Below are positions 37,554 to 47,015 of a DNA stretch of 64,000 nt, piece after piece. The notes under the pieces are model-generated. The model was given only the letters and a program-made list of their open reading frames with translations. It was not told where the DNA came from and did not search any database. Positions within the stretch are counted from its first letter, which is position 1; each line of letters opens with the position of its first letter. The translations under genes and the position numbers were made by a program. The stretch comes from Trichomonas vaginalis G3 (taxonomy: Eukaryota > Parabasalia > Trichomonadida > Trichomonadidae): NCBI RefSeq assembly GCF_026262505.1, contig NC_067204.1, forward strand, positions 868,001-932,000. Reading direction: 5' to 3'.

Positions 37554-37971
37554 TTAGAACATTTCTGGGTCAATGTCAATGTTCTCTTCCTCTTTAGGAG
37601 CAAACACTGGCTTAGATCTAAAATCTTTTTACCCAACTTACCTTGAACTTCAACTATCTTAGACTCATAATATTCATAGTCGTCTGCTTTCTTTGGTTCA
37701 TAAGGTATAACAAGTTTGTATGCTTTGCCTTCTTTAAGGTTTGAGAACCTTCTGTCAAAACTTTCTTTGACTGCTAACAAACCTTCTATGTCTAAGTCTT
37801 CAAATTTCGCACCGTTTTTAGTCACGACAGCAAACTTAACTGGTTCGATGTTCCAAACTTTGCTGAATGAAGACTTTTCAAAATGGTAGAAGTAAACATT
37901 CAAATATTGAATGGGTCTAGTTCTTCTTTAAGTCCTGACATGTACTTGTTTACTGAGATGAATTTTGTCAT
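37554..37971 (-). pseudogene. ~140-residue conserved element protein (element B)
   Basis: The N-terminus reads MTKFISVNKYMSGLKEELDP, followed by a central FEDLDIEGLLAVKESFDRRF and a charged C-terminus. Conserved in A and C. It lies just downstream of the helicase on the same strand and is convergent with the charged small protein. No domain is recognised. Broken, with about two interruptions. Confidence 0.5.
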
Positions 37972-38007
37972 CTTTTCTATCGGATAAAAAAATATTTTTT
38001 TTTAAAT

Positions 38008-39242
38008 TTACTCAGAAAAATTTTTCTTTGTATATACACCATTCTGTACGTCTAAAAGACTTTTGACATTTGCCAAGAATGTTCGTTTAGACGCTGTCAT
38101 ATAACCATATTCTTGACAATATTGTTTATACGAATCGTACAATGACCTTTCATCTAAACACTCAAAGTCAGTTTCATCTATGAACAGTTCATATACACTC
38201 TTGTTTGCTTCTAACAATGTTTGTCTCTCTTCTGTAATGTGGAATTTGTCTTGGATTGAACTTTGAAATATCTAATGTCATAAAGTATGAGAACAAGTGG
38301 TTGTAAAAGTCAGATGTCAAGTTTCTGCTAAGTCGTCAAAATATTCTGTATCTTGCATATGAGAATCTGACGTTCTGACAACTACATATCTTCTGTCAGA
38401 ACTTTCTAACTTCATCGGAACAGCATTGTTTGAAACCATAATGAAGTTTGCAACATTTTCACAAACTCTTTGGTCTTTATATTTTCTTTCAACAACTCCA
38501 ACTTTGTCTGTTATAAGACTCTTCAAAGCATCTGAGTTTAAAACTTTTGTTGTATCTATACTTTGAAGTTCATTGCAAACTATAAGTTTCATATTCTCTA
38601 TTGAGGAGTTAAACTTGCCACAGATGTTTTCTAAGTTTGTCATATTCGGATTCGAATAACCTTCTAACAGTTTGCACAAAATATCTGTAAAGAATGTGTT
38701 CTTACCAGTTCCTTGTTTTCCAATTATAATGAGAGCAGTTTCATTTTTAGCACTTGGATGTTGTAAGATGTTTGCAAACCAACATAAGATATACTCATAG
38801 ACTCTTTCGTTTCCATTGCATATAATTTCTTTGACATGGTCTAACCAAGCTTCTATAATATTTTCTTTCCATTCTACTTGTTCATATTTATATCCAGTGA
38901 AGATAGAATAGAAGTTTGGAGAAGGTGTATAGAACTTTATACCTCGAACTGAAAAATCTTCTAACTTTGACAATAAGATATCCCAAGCATCTAACATCTT
39001 CATGCCAACTTGTACGACTTTTATTTTCTTAAGTTTCTGTCTACATTCTTGTTCTGAAACTATTGTTGCTCTTGGTTTGTTAAAGACAACATCCCATTCT
39101 TTCATGACATAACATTCTGGGCAGAGTCAACATAAATGACTAAACGTTTCAAATTCTCGACTGCTTTGTTATAATCTCTAAATGGACACATATTTCTGAA
39201 TGCTTGGAAGTCATAAAAATCTGAAACATCTATTCTGTACAT
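38008..39242 (-). pseudogene. SF3 helicase (D5-like primase-helicase C-terminal type)
   Basis: The ATPase core shows Walker A GKQGTGKNTFF, a Walker B-type strand KLIVCNELQ, and the SF3 motif C region NFIMVSNNAVPMKLESSDRR with the trailing Arg. About 120 residues precede the core without a recognisable primase domain, and a C-terminal winged-helix-like part follows (TEERQTLLEANKSVYELFID). SF3 helicases initiate and drive replication of many small and large DNA viruses. The total of ~410 residues is short for D5 proteins. Broken, with a few interruptions; all three element copies are broken. Confidence 0.75.
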
Positions 39243-39270
39243 TTTTATAAAAATAAAAAAAATATTTTTT

Positions 39271-40067
39271 TTATTCTTGACTTTGTTGTTCCATTTGTTG
39301 CATTTGTTGTTCTTGAGCTATTTGTTGTTGAAGTTGTTCTTGTAATACAATACTTTCACCAGTTGCATCTTCCAATTCGAAACTTTCTGCCGTCATTGAC
39401 AAATACATAGGACATAAAAGTTTTACAGGAACAAAGTTTGCGTCAACTAATGTCAACGTTATACTTGCCAAAGTGTTTGAGTTCACTAAGGTTGAAAATT
39501 CTGCATTCGAATGAACAATAGCAAACCAGCAGAGAAAGTATTGTTTATACGCATAAGTATCTTTTGGTCATAGTAGTTTCTGTCGACATTCGAATAACAC
39601 TTTGAACCTAAGTTTGAAACAATATATAAAATAGGTGTACTTAAAGTCAATGGAACAGACATTCCTTGTATGACACCTTTTCCTGTTATAGGAAACTGTT
39701 GGTAGTAAAAACCAGAAATAAGTTTTGTATTATAGCTCATATTGTTTATAGTAAACTCAGTCGGACATCCAAACATAATGAAACCTGCTCTAGTTGCAGC
39801 ACATGTTACACCTGTACTTAAAGTATTAAATAAGTCAACAAAACCTGTTGGTGGTATATCTGAGTAAGTATCTTCAAAGGAGTATTTTTTACCATTCACA
39901 ACAATAAAGTCTTCTGGTGTCAAAAGAGCAAAACAGGCTTTAGTCGTCATTGTGTTTAAAGTTAGTTTACAATATCGTCCTTGAGGACTTTGTAAGTTTG
40001 TTGTTATAGAATTATATGACTCAGGGTTTTTAGTCGTAATAGTATAAACCATTATATCTTCTGCCAT
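39271..40067 (-). pseudogene. Probable minor capsid (penton-like) protein
   Basis: A ~265-residue product with many beta-type segments, for example AGFIMFGCPTEFTINNMSYN and ITLTLVDANFVPV, and a Gln-rich C-terminal tail. Size, beta content and position between the helicase and capsid genes fit a single-jelly-roll penton protein. This is inference. Broken, with about one interruption. Confidence 0.45.
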
Positions 40068-40077
40068 TTATATATAT

Positions 40078-40308
40078 TTAAAAGTTTTTCTGAAAGTGGA
40101 GAAGAACTTCATCTAAACTTTCACATGGCGTTTCTTGAAGTTCTCTGTCTAAGAAGTTCAAATATTTTGTAAAGACATAGAACTTTCCTTTGTCTACACG
40201 AACAAACAAAACAGGGTCTTTCATATCGTTCAAAAGTGTGTAAAGTCCTTTACATGAAATAAAGTCTATATTATTTTTCTTCAAACATCTTTCAAGAAGT
40301 TTTGACAT
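40078..40308 (-). CDS. Small element protein (76 residues)
   Basis: Begins MSKLLERCLKKNNIDFISCK; mixed alpha/beta pattern, no membrane segment. The copy at 58444-58674 is identical in protein. The start is preceded by CTAAGTAAAAATG, like the neighbouring gene. Function unknown. Confidence 0.6.
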   Translation of the reverse strand: MSKLLERCLKKNNIDFISCKGLYTLLNDMKDPVLFVRVDKGKFYVFTKYLNFLDRELQETPCESLDEVLLHFQKNF

Positions 40309-40314
40309 TTTTAC

Positions 40315-40896
40315 TTAGCAAATAAATTTTAATGAAATGTTGTGGTCGTCAAATATTTTTATGACGTCTGGGAAACTATACTTTAAGTTCAACGTTTCAC
40401 CTCCTTTCATAACGTATATCTTGTCAATGACATTATATGAAACACCACAGCAACTAATGTCGGGTTCTATTTCTTTGATGTTTATATCGTCTGCCTCTGT
40501 CAAAAGTTTCAATAGTTCTTTCAAAACTTCATGAGGTGCAATGACATATGAGTTCACTTTTACAGGGTTGTGTTCGACCAAGTTTAACATTATACCTAAA
40601 GCTTGACAAATCTTCTCCTGAGTTTGAAGTTTGTCTTTAAGTTGTTGGTAGTCATTTCGAATATCTGCAACAGAACTTAAGTCTCTGCTAACTTCAGGAT
40701 ATGTTGGTTGTTCTTTTACAGGAACAATTGCTATACCATCTTCGTCTTCGTATGGTTTCCCCACTTCAACATCTCTGTCTTTGACATTGACAATAACACT
40801 TTGACTGTTTGTTTGAGTTGGTGAATTTAACTTCACATCTGCCACCGCCATTAAACCTTTTGAAACACTTACGCTTCTATTTTTCGGAAATGACAT
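40315..40896 (-). CDS. 193-residue element protein
   Basis: The ATG at 40896 (MSFPKNRSVSVSKG) is chosen because the divergent-promoter gap ends there and the start is conserved in A and C. The N-terminal third is polar; a helical segment follows (DYQQLKDKLQTQEKICQALG), then a mixed domain with ISCCGVSYNVIDKIYVMKGG. No named family. Open frame. It lies in the structural gene cluster between the penton-like and capsid genes. Confidence 0.6.
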   Translation of the reverse strand: MSFPKNRSVSVSKGLMAVADVKLNSPTQTNSQSVIVNVKDRDVEVGKPYEDEDGIAIVPVKEQPTYPEVSRDLSSVADIRNDYQQLKDKLQTQEKICQALGIMLNLVEHNPVKVNSYVIAPHEVLKELLKLLTEADDINIKEIEPDISCCGVSYNVIDKIYVMKGGETLNLKYSFPDVIKIFDDHNISLKFIC

Positions 40897-40914
40897 TTTA
40901 CTTAGAATAAAAAG
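40897..40914. promoter_or_regulatory. 18-bp divergent promoter (element B)
   Basis: TTTACTTAGAATAAAAAG is the entire space between two opposite start codons; conserved in A and C. Confidence 0.55.
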
Positions 40915-41202
40915 ATGGACGTATTCGAGTATCTCTTCGAATTGAAGCAGAACAAAGTTTACACACACAAACAATACAAATACATTGACAGAATAGTTCT
41001 TTATACAAACAATGGTAAATGTTATAGAATAGCAGTCTTTGCTGAACCTAAATATTTTCATAAAGCAAAGAAAGTTGGTATAACCGAGATGGTGAAAGTT
41101 CTTGACGTTGACAAAAATATAACAACAAAACTTACAGATATTTCTAAAGGTAAAGTTTATCTTACAATATTATGTCAAAACTGGCGTACTGTCAATATTT
41201 GA
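40915..41202 (+). CDS. Small MDVFEYLF-family protein (element B)
   Basis: Starts MDVFEYLFELKQNKVYTHKQ; alternating basic and beta-type residues (IDRIVLYTNNGKCYRIAVF). Convergent with the probable major capsid gene. The length of the readable frame differs between copies. Family unknown. Confidence 0.5.
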   Translation: MDVFEYLFELKQNKVYTHKQYKYIDRIVLYTNNGKCYRIAVFAEPKYFHKAKKVGITEMVKVLDVDKNITTKLTDISKGKVYLTILCQNWRTVNI

Positions 41203-41228
41203 CGGAGAGAAGTCAGTTCAAGAACAAC

Positions 41229-42836
41229 TTACTGACCTGCTGCCAAAATCTGCTCGATGGAAGCTGTCGTTATGCCAATCTGAGGAGCCCCAGCAGGTTT
41301 CATCGAACGAATCTTCAAAAGAGCATCTTCCGTGAAAAGTGCTATTGGTTTTGTAAACTTCTTTGCTTTCAATTCATCTGGACCGTCTCTGTCACCAGTA
41401 TATTGTATTTGTACAGTACCAACAGTTGAAATACCACCCATAAAGTCTTCTGAGTCAGCAAATGGAATGCCAAGCCAAAAGTTTGAACGGTCTCCATTTG
41501 TATATTGAGTTTTTTGACCTCCTGTATGAGTCCATACTTTCACATATGGCATAATAGAACTTTGCATTTCAGGGTTTATGGTTGTTGTGAAGTTGTTGTT
41601 AAAGTTCATAGCATCTAATGTCAAGTTGTATGACCTCATATCCTCAACTGTAGAATATTCTTCTCTTGGATAATATTTGCCATCTATGTTTATATGATAT
41701 TTAATACCGGGGTTGTAGAAACAAGAATAGTCATTTATAGTTCGTCTGAACAGTACAAACATAGTATCTGCATGTTTCATTGCAGTTGTTAAAGCAATAT
41801 CTGTTCTTGCACCTGGGTCAGCACTTTGGTTTCCAACTTCACCTGCAAAGTCTTTGACAGATATTTGGTGTATAGGGAACATAAGTGGAACTGCAATATA
41901 TTTGGCAGCTAAAGCATTTGAAATATCTGGGTCCAACATATAGACTGCAAGTCTGCTTTCTATTCTCTTGCATTCAAATTTTTCGCATGTGAACTTAACT
42001 GGGTCCCAAGCATCTCCAGCAGCATTGAAATAATAGTTTACTTCAGTGTTGAGGTTTGAGAAACCAAAGTCTAAGTCAACCTTGCCTTTGCAAAATTCGG
42101 CGAATGACGTTTTATTTGTTCCCATTACGTCTGTAAGAGTGAATGGGTCTTGTGTTGGTGCAATGACTAAGTTATTTTTGCTTGGAGTAAGTTCAATAGA
42201 AATTTTTCCTGCCCAGTTTGGCAAGTATCTTAAAAACCTGAAGATGAGGAAAGATGACAAAGGAACTCTAAGTTTCAGTTTTACTTTGGTTACTGCTGCT
42301 GCAGTTTGTCCAGAAAGGTTAACATAAACTCCTGGAACGTTAGGGTCAAGTCTTCTTATTTTCTCAATAGTTGCATACTGGTCTGTTTGTTCTCTAGCTT
42401 GTGGTTGTACGGAGTTTCTCAAAGCGAACCATTCATAGTTTGCCCATGTTACTGTTTGAACTAAGTCAGAGTTAGAATATATCTTATATCCCATGAAAAC
42501 TTCTGGAGCATATTGGTATCCGACATAGAAAATTCCATTGCAACCTTTCTTGTCAGACAACTTGGCAGAAGGTTTTATTTCAATGTCTTGTTCCACGTAT
42601 AAGAATGAGTTGTCAATAGAAATAATATGAAACCTGTCGCAAGCAATATCTACTGTTGTTGAAGAACCTTCTCCAAACTCACCTACGTTTCCATAAGAAA
42701 CAGCAGTTGTATATTCGTAAGTTCCAGGAACTATTTCTGACCTTCTAATGGCATTGTCGCATTCGTTATACCATTCGGAAACATTTCCGTTCATGGCATC
42801 CAAAACTGTTGGCGTTATATTCTGAGCGGCGTACAT
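41229..42836 (-). CDS. Probable major capsid protein (535 residues)
   Basis: The frame is open from MYAAQNITPTVLDAMNG to IEQILAAGQ. The protein is rich in beta-type, Asn, Tyr and aromatic patterns (for example CNGIFYVGYQYAPEVFMGY, SIELTPSKNNLVIAPTQ) and has a length expected for a double-jelly-roll capsid protein of the Polinton/adeno-like lineage. It is the most conserved gene among the three elements together with the large protein. The fold is inferred from size, composition and context with a packaging ATPase; no catalytic motif exists to prove it. The leader TTTTTACCCATATGAA sits directly before the ATG. Confidence 0.6.
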   Translation of the reverse strand: MYAAQNITPTVLDAMNGNVSEWYNECDNAIRRSEIVPGTYEYTTAVSYGNVGEFGEGSSTTVDIACDRFHIISIDNSFLYVEQDIEIKPSAKLSDKKGCNGIFYVGYQYAPEVFMGYKIYSNSDLVQTVTWANYEWFALRNSVQPQAREQTDQYATIEKIRRLDPNVPGVYVNLSGQTAAAVTKVKLKLRVPLSSFLIFRFLRYLPNWAGKISIELTPSKNNLVIAPTQDPFTLTDVMGTNKTSFAEFCKGKVDLDFGFSNLNTEVNYYFNAAGDAWDPVKFTCEKFECKRIESRLAVYMLDPDISNALAAKYIAVPLMFPIHQISVKDFAGEVGNQSADPGARTDIALTTAMKHADTMFVLFRRTINDYSCFYNPGIKYHINIDGKYYPREEYSTVEDMRSYNLTLDAMNFNNNFTTTINPEMQSSIMPYVKVWTHTGGQKTQYTNGDRSNFWLGIPFADSEDFMGGISTVGTVQIQYTGDRDGPDELKAKKFTKPIALFTEDALLKIRSMKPAGAPQIGITTASIEQILAAGQ

Positions 42837-42852
42837 TTCATATGGGTAAAAA
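42837..42852 (-). promoter_or_regulatory. TTTTTA box of the probable capsid gene
   Basis: TTTTTACCCATATGAA on the coding strand, box 10 nt from the ATG; the same in A and C. Confidence 0.55.
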
Positions 42853-42984
42853 TATAGAATAGTTGGATTTATTTGTCATAATTGTTTCGGACCAAGCTTT
42901 ACTTTCTTCCTGACTGAGTTTTTAACTCTTCTTTTTCCTTCATTGCCACTACTTTCACTAGATGAAGTTACTTCTTCACTATTT

Positions 42985-45900
42985 TCACTTTGTTCTACTC
43001 TTCTTCTTTGGTGTCGCTTTTGGTAACTTGCCCTCTGCTTCAAGTTGTTGCATCTTTGCCTCATGTTCACCTAGTATGTTGTAAATTTCCCATGTCCTTT
43101 TTGCCTTTGGGCTCTGGTCGCCCATCTCAGGTAACCTATATCCTAGAAAGATTTTGTCATAGTTTGTATTTGAGTCTTCGCGTATTGTTTGCATGACTCT
43201 TTCCTGAGTTTCCGGTTCAAGCTCTTCAAACAGAGCTTGTCCATATGGAATAAGCTCGTTTCCAAATATATGTTTTTGTAGCCATTCTGGTTTTCTTTCC
43301 ATGTTACCAATAATATCTTTTGTGAATGGGAAAGCTTTTACCCAATGTTTCAGTCTTGCGTCATTTATTTCTGTAGTTGGTTTTATTTTGTCAAGGAACA
43401 TGTTTTTCAATACTAACATTTCATTTGGTACTGTCCATTTGAGTTTTCTTAAATATTCATCCCTTCTCGGTTCATTGTCTGCAAAGTAAGTTTTTATGAC
43501 ATTTTGCAAACTTTCGTTTGCAAGGTCATGTACAATAGGTTCTCTTCCTTCTCTCTCCCTAACTTTCTTTCTAAACTCTTCACCAAATATACCATCTCTA
43601 TGGTTCTGTGTAGTTCTTTGAGATAAATGTTCTAGAACGTCAGGTGTTATATTTCCATCAGCCATGTTCATTTCATACTGGTTCAAAATATCTGCATCTT
43701 TCATATCTTTCAATGGCATTAAAGCCGCGCTGAAAATACCAGCTATATCTGGTTCACCATTCACTTCCATTGCGTCTACAACTTCTTGGAATTGAGGTTG
43801 TAAGTTTATGAACCACCTATCCGGATTAGCTTTATGACCCCATCTCATTGTAGTTCCATAGTCTGCAGAAACAAAAGTAGGTTTGTTTCCATATTGGTTA
43901 GGTTCTGAATGAACTTTAAACAATGTTTCATTTCTATATGTTTTGGTGAAATTTAACCTTTTATTTTCACCGAGTTCAGCCAAAGATTGAACGTTATATG
44001 GTCGTAAGTAAAAAGGATTGTTGTATTTGCGTACACTTTCTTTCAGTTCTTCCATTCTATGCTGAATATTTTCATCTGATGTTGGAGTCTTTTGTATGTC
44101 GGCGAACATTTTTCGATATTCTTCTACTATGTCAGCCGAATTTTTCTTAGACTCTTGGAAAGATTCCATATTCTCCGCATACACTTGTTGAGGGTCAAGA
44201 TTTTTCGGCTGTTCCAAATCTTCATCTAGTTCTGTGAAGTTAGTTTCCAAAGGATGGACTTGTTTGTTTCCTTCAGGCTCTTCTAGCTGTTGTTGCTGAA
44301 CTATTTCTTCCATGTCTGGTTGTATCTGAACTTCTTCCTGTGGAGTTTCTTGTACCTCATCTGCTGGCATTTCATATATTCCGAGACCGTTTTTAACAAG
44401 TTCCCTATTTAAGTCATCCGCATTCATAACCCTTTCTTCTTTCGTTCCGTCTCTATTTTTTACGCGTTTCATGAAGATAGTTGAATTATCATTTATCTCT
44501 GACACCAAATATCTCGGAGTAAATTCAGTCATGTCATTTGGATGATATGCTATTAAATCATATCCCTTAGCGAGCTTGTATTTTCCAGGTTTGAAATTAT
44601 ATCCCATTTGGTGCTGAACCATAAAGCTAAATAGGTTCGGGTCAGTATTTCCTTCCTTGAACTTTCTAATAGCTTCTTTATATCTGTCACTAAAGTCAAG
44701 AGTATCTGGGTAACCATAATTTTCCTTAAGCATTTTTAAGAATTCTTGGTTTCCTTGTTCTCTACTTCTTTTATGTCCTTGCTCTGTTTGTGGTTGTTGC
44801 TGTGCAGTGTTTTGAACTGTTGGTTGTGGTGCAGTGTTTTGAACTGTTGGTTGTGGTGCAGTGTTTTGAACTGTTGGTTGTGGTGCAGTGTTTTGAACTG
44901 TTGGTTGTGGTGCAGTGTTTTGAACTGTTGGTTGTTGTGTTGGTTTTGGTGCATGCCTGTGTCTGTGTCCATGTGACGATGTAAATGTTTTAGGTAGTCC
45001 TGGTGCAGGTGCTTCTCTTGGAGGGTTTGGTGGTATATAAGTTCCACTAGCTAGTATATAAGTTCCACTAGCTAGTATATAAGTTCCACTAGCTAGTATA
45101 TAAGTTCCACCAGCTGGTATATAAGTTCCACCAGCTGGCACATATGTTCCATCTGCAGCATAATGTCCTACCTGACTTTTCGTTTTTAAGAAAGCATTTA
45201 CTAGGTCTGTTTTGGTCTGTTGTAACTCTTTTTCTTGACTTTCCACAACAGTTGCTCTAACGGCGTCATAGGCACTTTGAACTGCCTGTCTCGTTGCTGC
45301 ATCTGTTATTTTCGTCATATTTTGTGCTACTTCTCTTAACTCTTTGTCGAAACCTTCAGACTTCAGTTTCTTTCCAGATGAGAAGTCGTTCACTAGTTTC
45401 ACCTTACTATGAAGAGCTTCGAAGGCGTTCTTAAAGTCAGCATTCATTAAAGCTTCATTTGAACTGTCTTCATCCGCTTGTATTTTTGTCCTTATTGACC
45501 CTATAAGTTGGGCTGCTTTAGCGTTGGCTTGGGCATCTAACCAGTCATTATTAGCTTTTATATATTCTGCGCTTTTCATTGCCTTTTGCATGGCTGCGTC
45601 GTTATTTTTACTTTCTTGTGCTAAGTTTTCATACTGTACGGTTTGGTTTTGCAACTGTAAAAGTTTTTCTGCCTTTACATTTGCTTCAACTTCTTTTTTA
45701 TACTCATCGCTATCCATATATGTCTTCAGGGCTTTTTGTTTTATCTCTTCATCTTTCAGTACTTTATATTGAGTAGTATGGTTTTTCAAATTTATAACAT
45801 CTTGTTCCATTTTTGCTACTTCTGCTGCTTTTTCTGACACTTTTTTCGCATATTCCTCTGTACTTAGTTCTTTCAGTTGTTCTTCTTTCTTCTTTTTCTC

Positions 45901-46293
45901 TACGTTTAACTCATTGAGTTTCTTTGTGTGTCTGTCATATTCTAGTTTCTTTTCGTTTTCACTTATTTGTTTCTGTATGTCTATGTTTGACTTTTTGACA
46001 TCTGTTATTTGATTTTTGAGTGAACTCAAATTCATTTGACTTTGAGGGTTATAAGCTGTTCCGTCTGCAGCTCCACCATAGCCTGCCATTTTCGCTAAAA
46101 GTGCCGCTCTTAAACCTCCACTCTGTGCACCAATAACTCGGTTTAAAAGCATAGGGTTGCTTGACATTTGTTGCAACATAGTGGGGTCATTCATAATTTG
46201 TTGTTGCAACTGTTGTTGTGGTGTTAGTTTTACTATTGGATGTTTCAATGCTCTCTTCCTCTTACGTATATTCTTACGTAGCTTACGTGGCAT
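42985..46293 (-). CDS. Large coiled-coil structural-type protein (1102 residues)
   Basis: Open frame. Order of parts: a very basic N-terminus (MPRKLRKNIRKRKRALKHP), a Gln/Met-rich segment, a long charged coiled coil (about 90-260), an Ala-rich helical region, seven-residue repeats of GTYIPAG or GTYILAS type (six copies here), a Pro/Gln/Asn stalk of PTVQNTAPQ units (five here), then a globular C-terminal half with RWGHKANPDRWFINLQPQFQ. It has no similarity I recognise to polymerase or protease. It may be a virion core, scaffold or terminal-protein-like component; this is open. It is the first gene inside the right terminal repeat. Confidence 0.65.
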   Translation of the reverse strand: MPRKLRKNIRKRKRALKHPIVKLTPQQQLQQQIMNDPTMLQQMSSNPMLLNRVIGAQSGGLRAALLAKMAGYGGAADGTAYNPQSQMNLSSLKNQITDVKKSNIDIQKQISENEKKLEYDRHTKKLNELNVEKKKKEEQLKELSTEEYAKKVSEKAAEVAKMEQDVINLKNHTTQYKVLKDEEIKQKALKTYMDSDEYKKEVEANVKAEKLLQLQNQTVQYENLAQESKNNDAAMQKAMKSAEYIKANNDWLDAQANAKAAQLIGSIRTKIQADEDSSNEALMNADFKNAFEALHSKVKLVNDFSSGKKLKSEGFDKELREVAQNMTKITDAATRQAVQSAYDAVRATVVESQEKELQQTKTDLVNAFLKTKSQVGHYAADGTYVPAGGTYIPAGGTYILASGTYILASGTYILASGTYIPPNPPREAPAPGLPKTFTSSHGHRHRHAPKPTQQPTVQNTAPQPTVQNTAPQPTVQNTAPQPTVQNTAPQPTVQNTAQQQPQTEQGHKRSREQGNQEFLKMLKENYGYPDTLDFSDRYKEAIRKFKEGNTDPNLFSFMVQHQMGYNFKPGKYKLAKGYDLIAYHPNDMTEFTPRYLVSEINDNSTIFMKRVKNRDGTKEERVMNADDLNRELVKNGLGIYEMPADEVQETPQEEVQIQPDMEEIVQQQQLEEPEGNKQVHPLETNFTELDEDLEQPKNLDPQQVYAENMESFQESKKNSADIVEEYRKMFADIQKTPTSDENIQHRMEELKESVRKYNNPFYLRPYNVQSLAELGENKRLNFTKTYRNETLFKVHSEPNQYGNKPTFVSADYGTTMRWGHKANPDRWFINLQPQFQEVVDAMEVNGEPDIAGIFSAALMPLKDMKDADILNQYEMNMADGNITPDVLEHLSQRTTQNHRDGIFGEEFRKKVREREGREPIVHDLANESLQNVIKTYFADNEPRRDEYLRKLKWTVPNEMLVLKNMFLDKIKPTTEINDARLKHWVKAFPFTKDIIGNMERKPEWLQKHIFGNELIPYGQALFEELEPETQERVMQTIREDSNTNYDKIFLGYRLPEMGDQSPKAKRTWEIYNILGEHEAKMQQLEAEGKLPKATPKKKSRTK
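44800..45135 (-). repeat. In-frame repeats of the large protein gene
   Basis: Two tandem arrays: ~27-bp units for PTVQNTAPQ and 21-bp units for GTYIPAG/GTYILAS. Copy numbers differ between A, B and C. Confidence 0.85.
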
Positions 46294-46311
46294 TTTAAGT
46301 GAAGTTAAAAA
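46294..46311 (-). promoter_or_regulatory. TTTTTA box of the large protein gene
   Basis: TTTTTAACTTCACTTAAA on the coding strand, box 12 nt from the ATG. Confidence 0.45.
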
Positions 46312-46505
46312 GCGGTTTTTGACAGATGTTTATATGACACTTTTTGTTCAGCACAAAAAACTACTCGGTCAAAGTGTTGTCAGTTTTGTAAAATAACCGT
46401 CCTATCTTGTTTTAAAATGGAGAAAAGGCTTCTCAAAGTATACTTCCTTGGAACGCCCGTAACTTTTCCTGTAGCGACGATAGACCCTTACTTGTCCGGA
46501 CAAAG

Positions 46506-46581
46506 TTATACTAAACATCTTCAGGGCTAGAGGGCACGAAGTGCCTGGAGGCCCCACTACCTTTTTTTTTTTTTTTTTTTT
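46506..46581. repeat. Right terminal inverted repeat of element B
   Basis: Reverse complement of 22139-22214 with two substitutions; ends in exactly 20 T. Same sequence as the left end of C. Confidence 0.9.
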
Positions 46582-46587
46582 ATTTAA
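46582..46587. repeat. Target-site duplication of element B, right
   Basis: ATTTAA, identical to 22133-22138. Confidence 0.85.
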
Positions 46588-47015
46588 GTACACACTTCAT
46601 GATATACATTTATTGTTGATAAATTTGAATAAACATTCGTTATAACAGATCATTAGCCTTAATTTTTTTGCCATAATGGTACTCTTCTGGTTACTTTTTA
46701 TGCCAATGTGATGCAAATTCTCGCAATTTTTTTAGTTTTATTTTATCAAAATTTTAATTACATTCAAAAGTATTAAAAAGTGTTAATCCAAAGCTCCATT
46801 TGAATGACCCCAAGTTATATGCAGAAAGCTTGCTATTTTCAGAAATTCGGTACAAAATTTATACATAAATGGAAGTATCATGACTACATTATCATCTAAA
46901 CTTCAAGTTGTAAGTAATTTTCGATGGCATTTTCTTTCATCTGAAAATAATATGATATTAAAATAAAATAAAAAACAAACACTTTATAAACAAAAATATA
47001 TAAAAATCAATATAA
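46588..47015. other. Intergenic, 3' side of the cyclase gene
   Basis: AT-rich, no supported gene or repeat. Confidence 0.6.

Larger units (their letters stand above)
22139..46581. mobile_element. Polinton-like virus-like element B, complete (24.4 kb)
   Basis: Bounded by 76-bp terminal inverted repeats and a perfect 6-bp target duplication. Recognisable parts are a Dam-like methylase, structural-type small proteins, tail fibre and collar, rve integrase, a KilA-N/GIY-YIG mosaic region, packaging ATPase, SF3 helicase, probable minor and major capsid proteins and a large coiled-coil protein. No DNA polymerase B and no adenovirus-type protease was recognised. The perfect duplication, intact capsid, ATPase and large-protein genes and near-identity with A and C show a young insertion. 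It is nearly whole, with roughly ten interruptions, mainly in the integrase, small genes and helicase. Confidence 0.85.

Noticed and set aside
44746-44984. Cys/Trp-rich frames antisense to the PTVQN repeats
   Set aside because: Shadows of the repeat on the non-coding strand, with no independent support.
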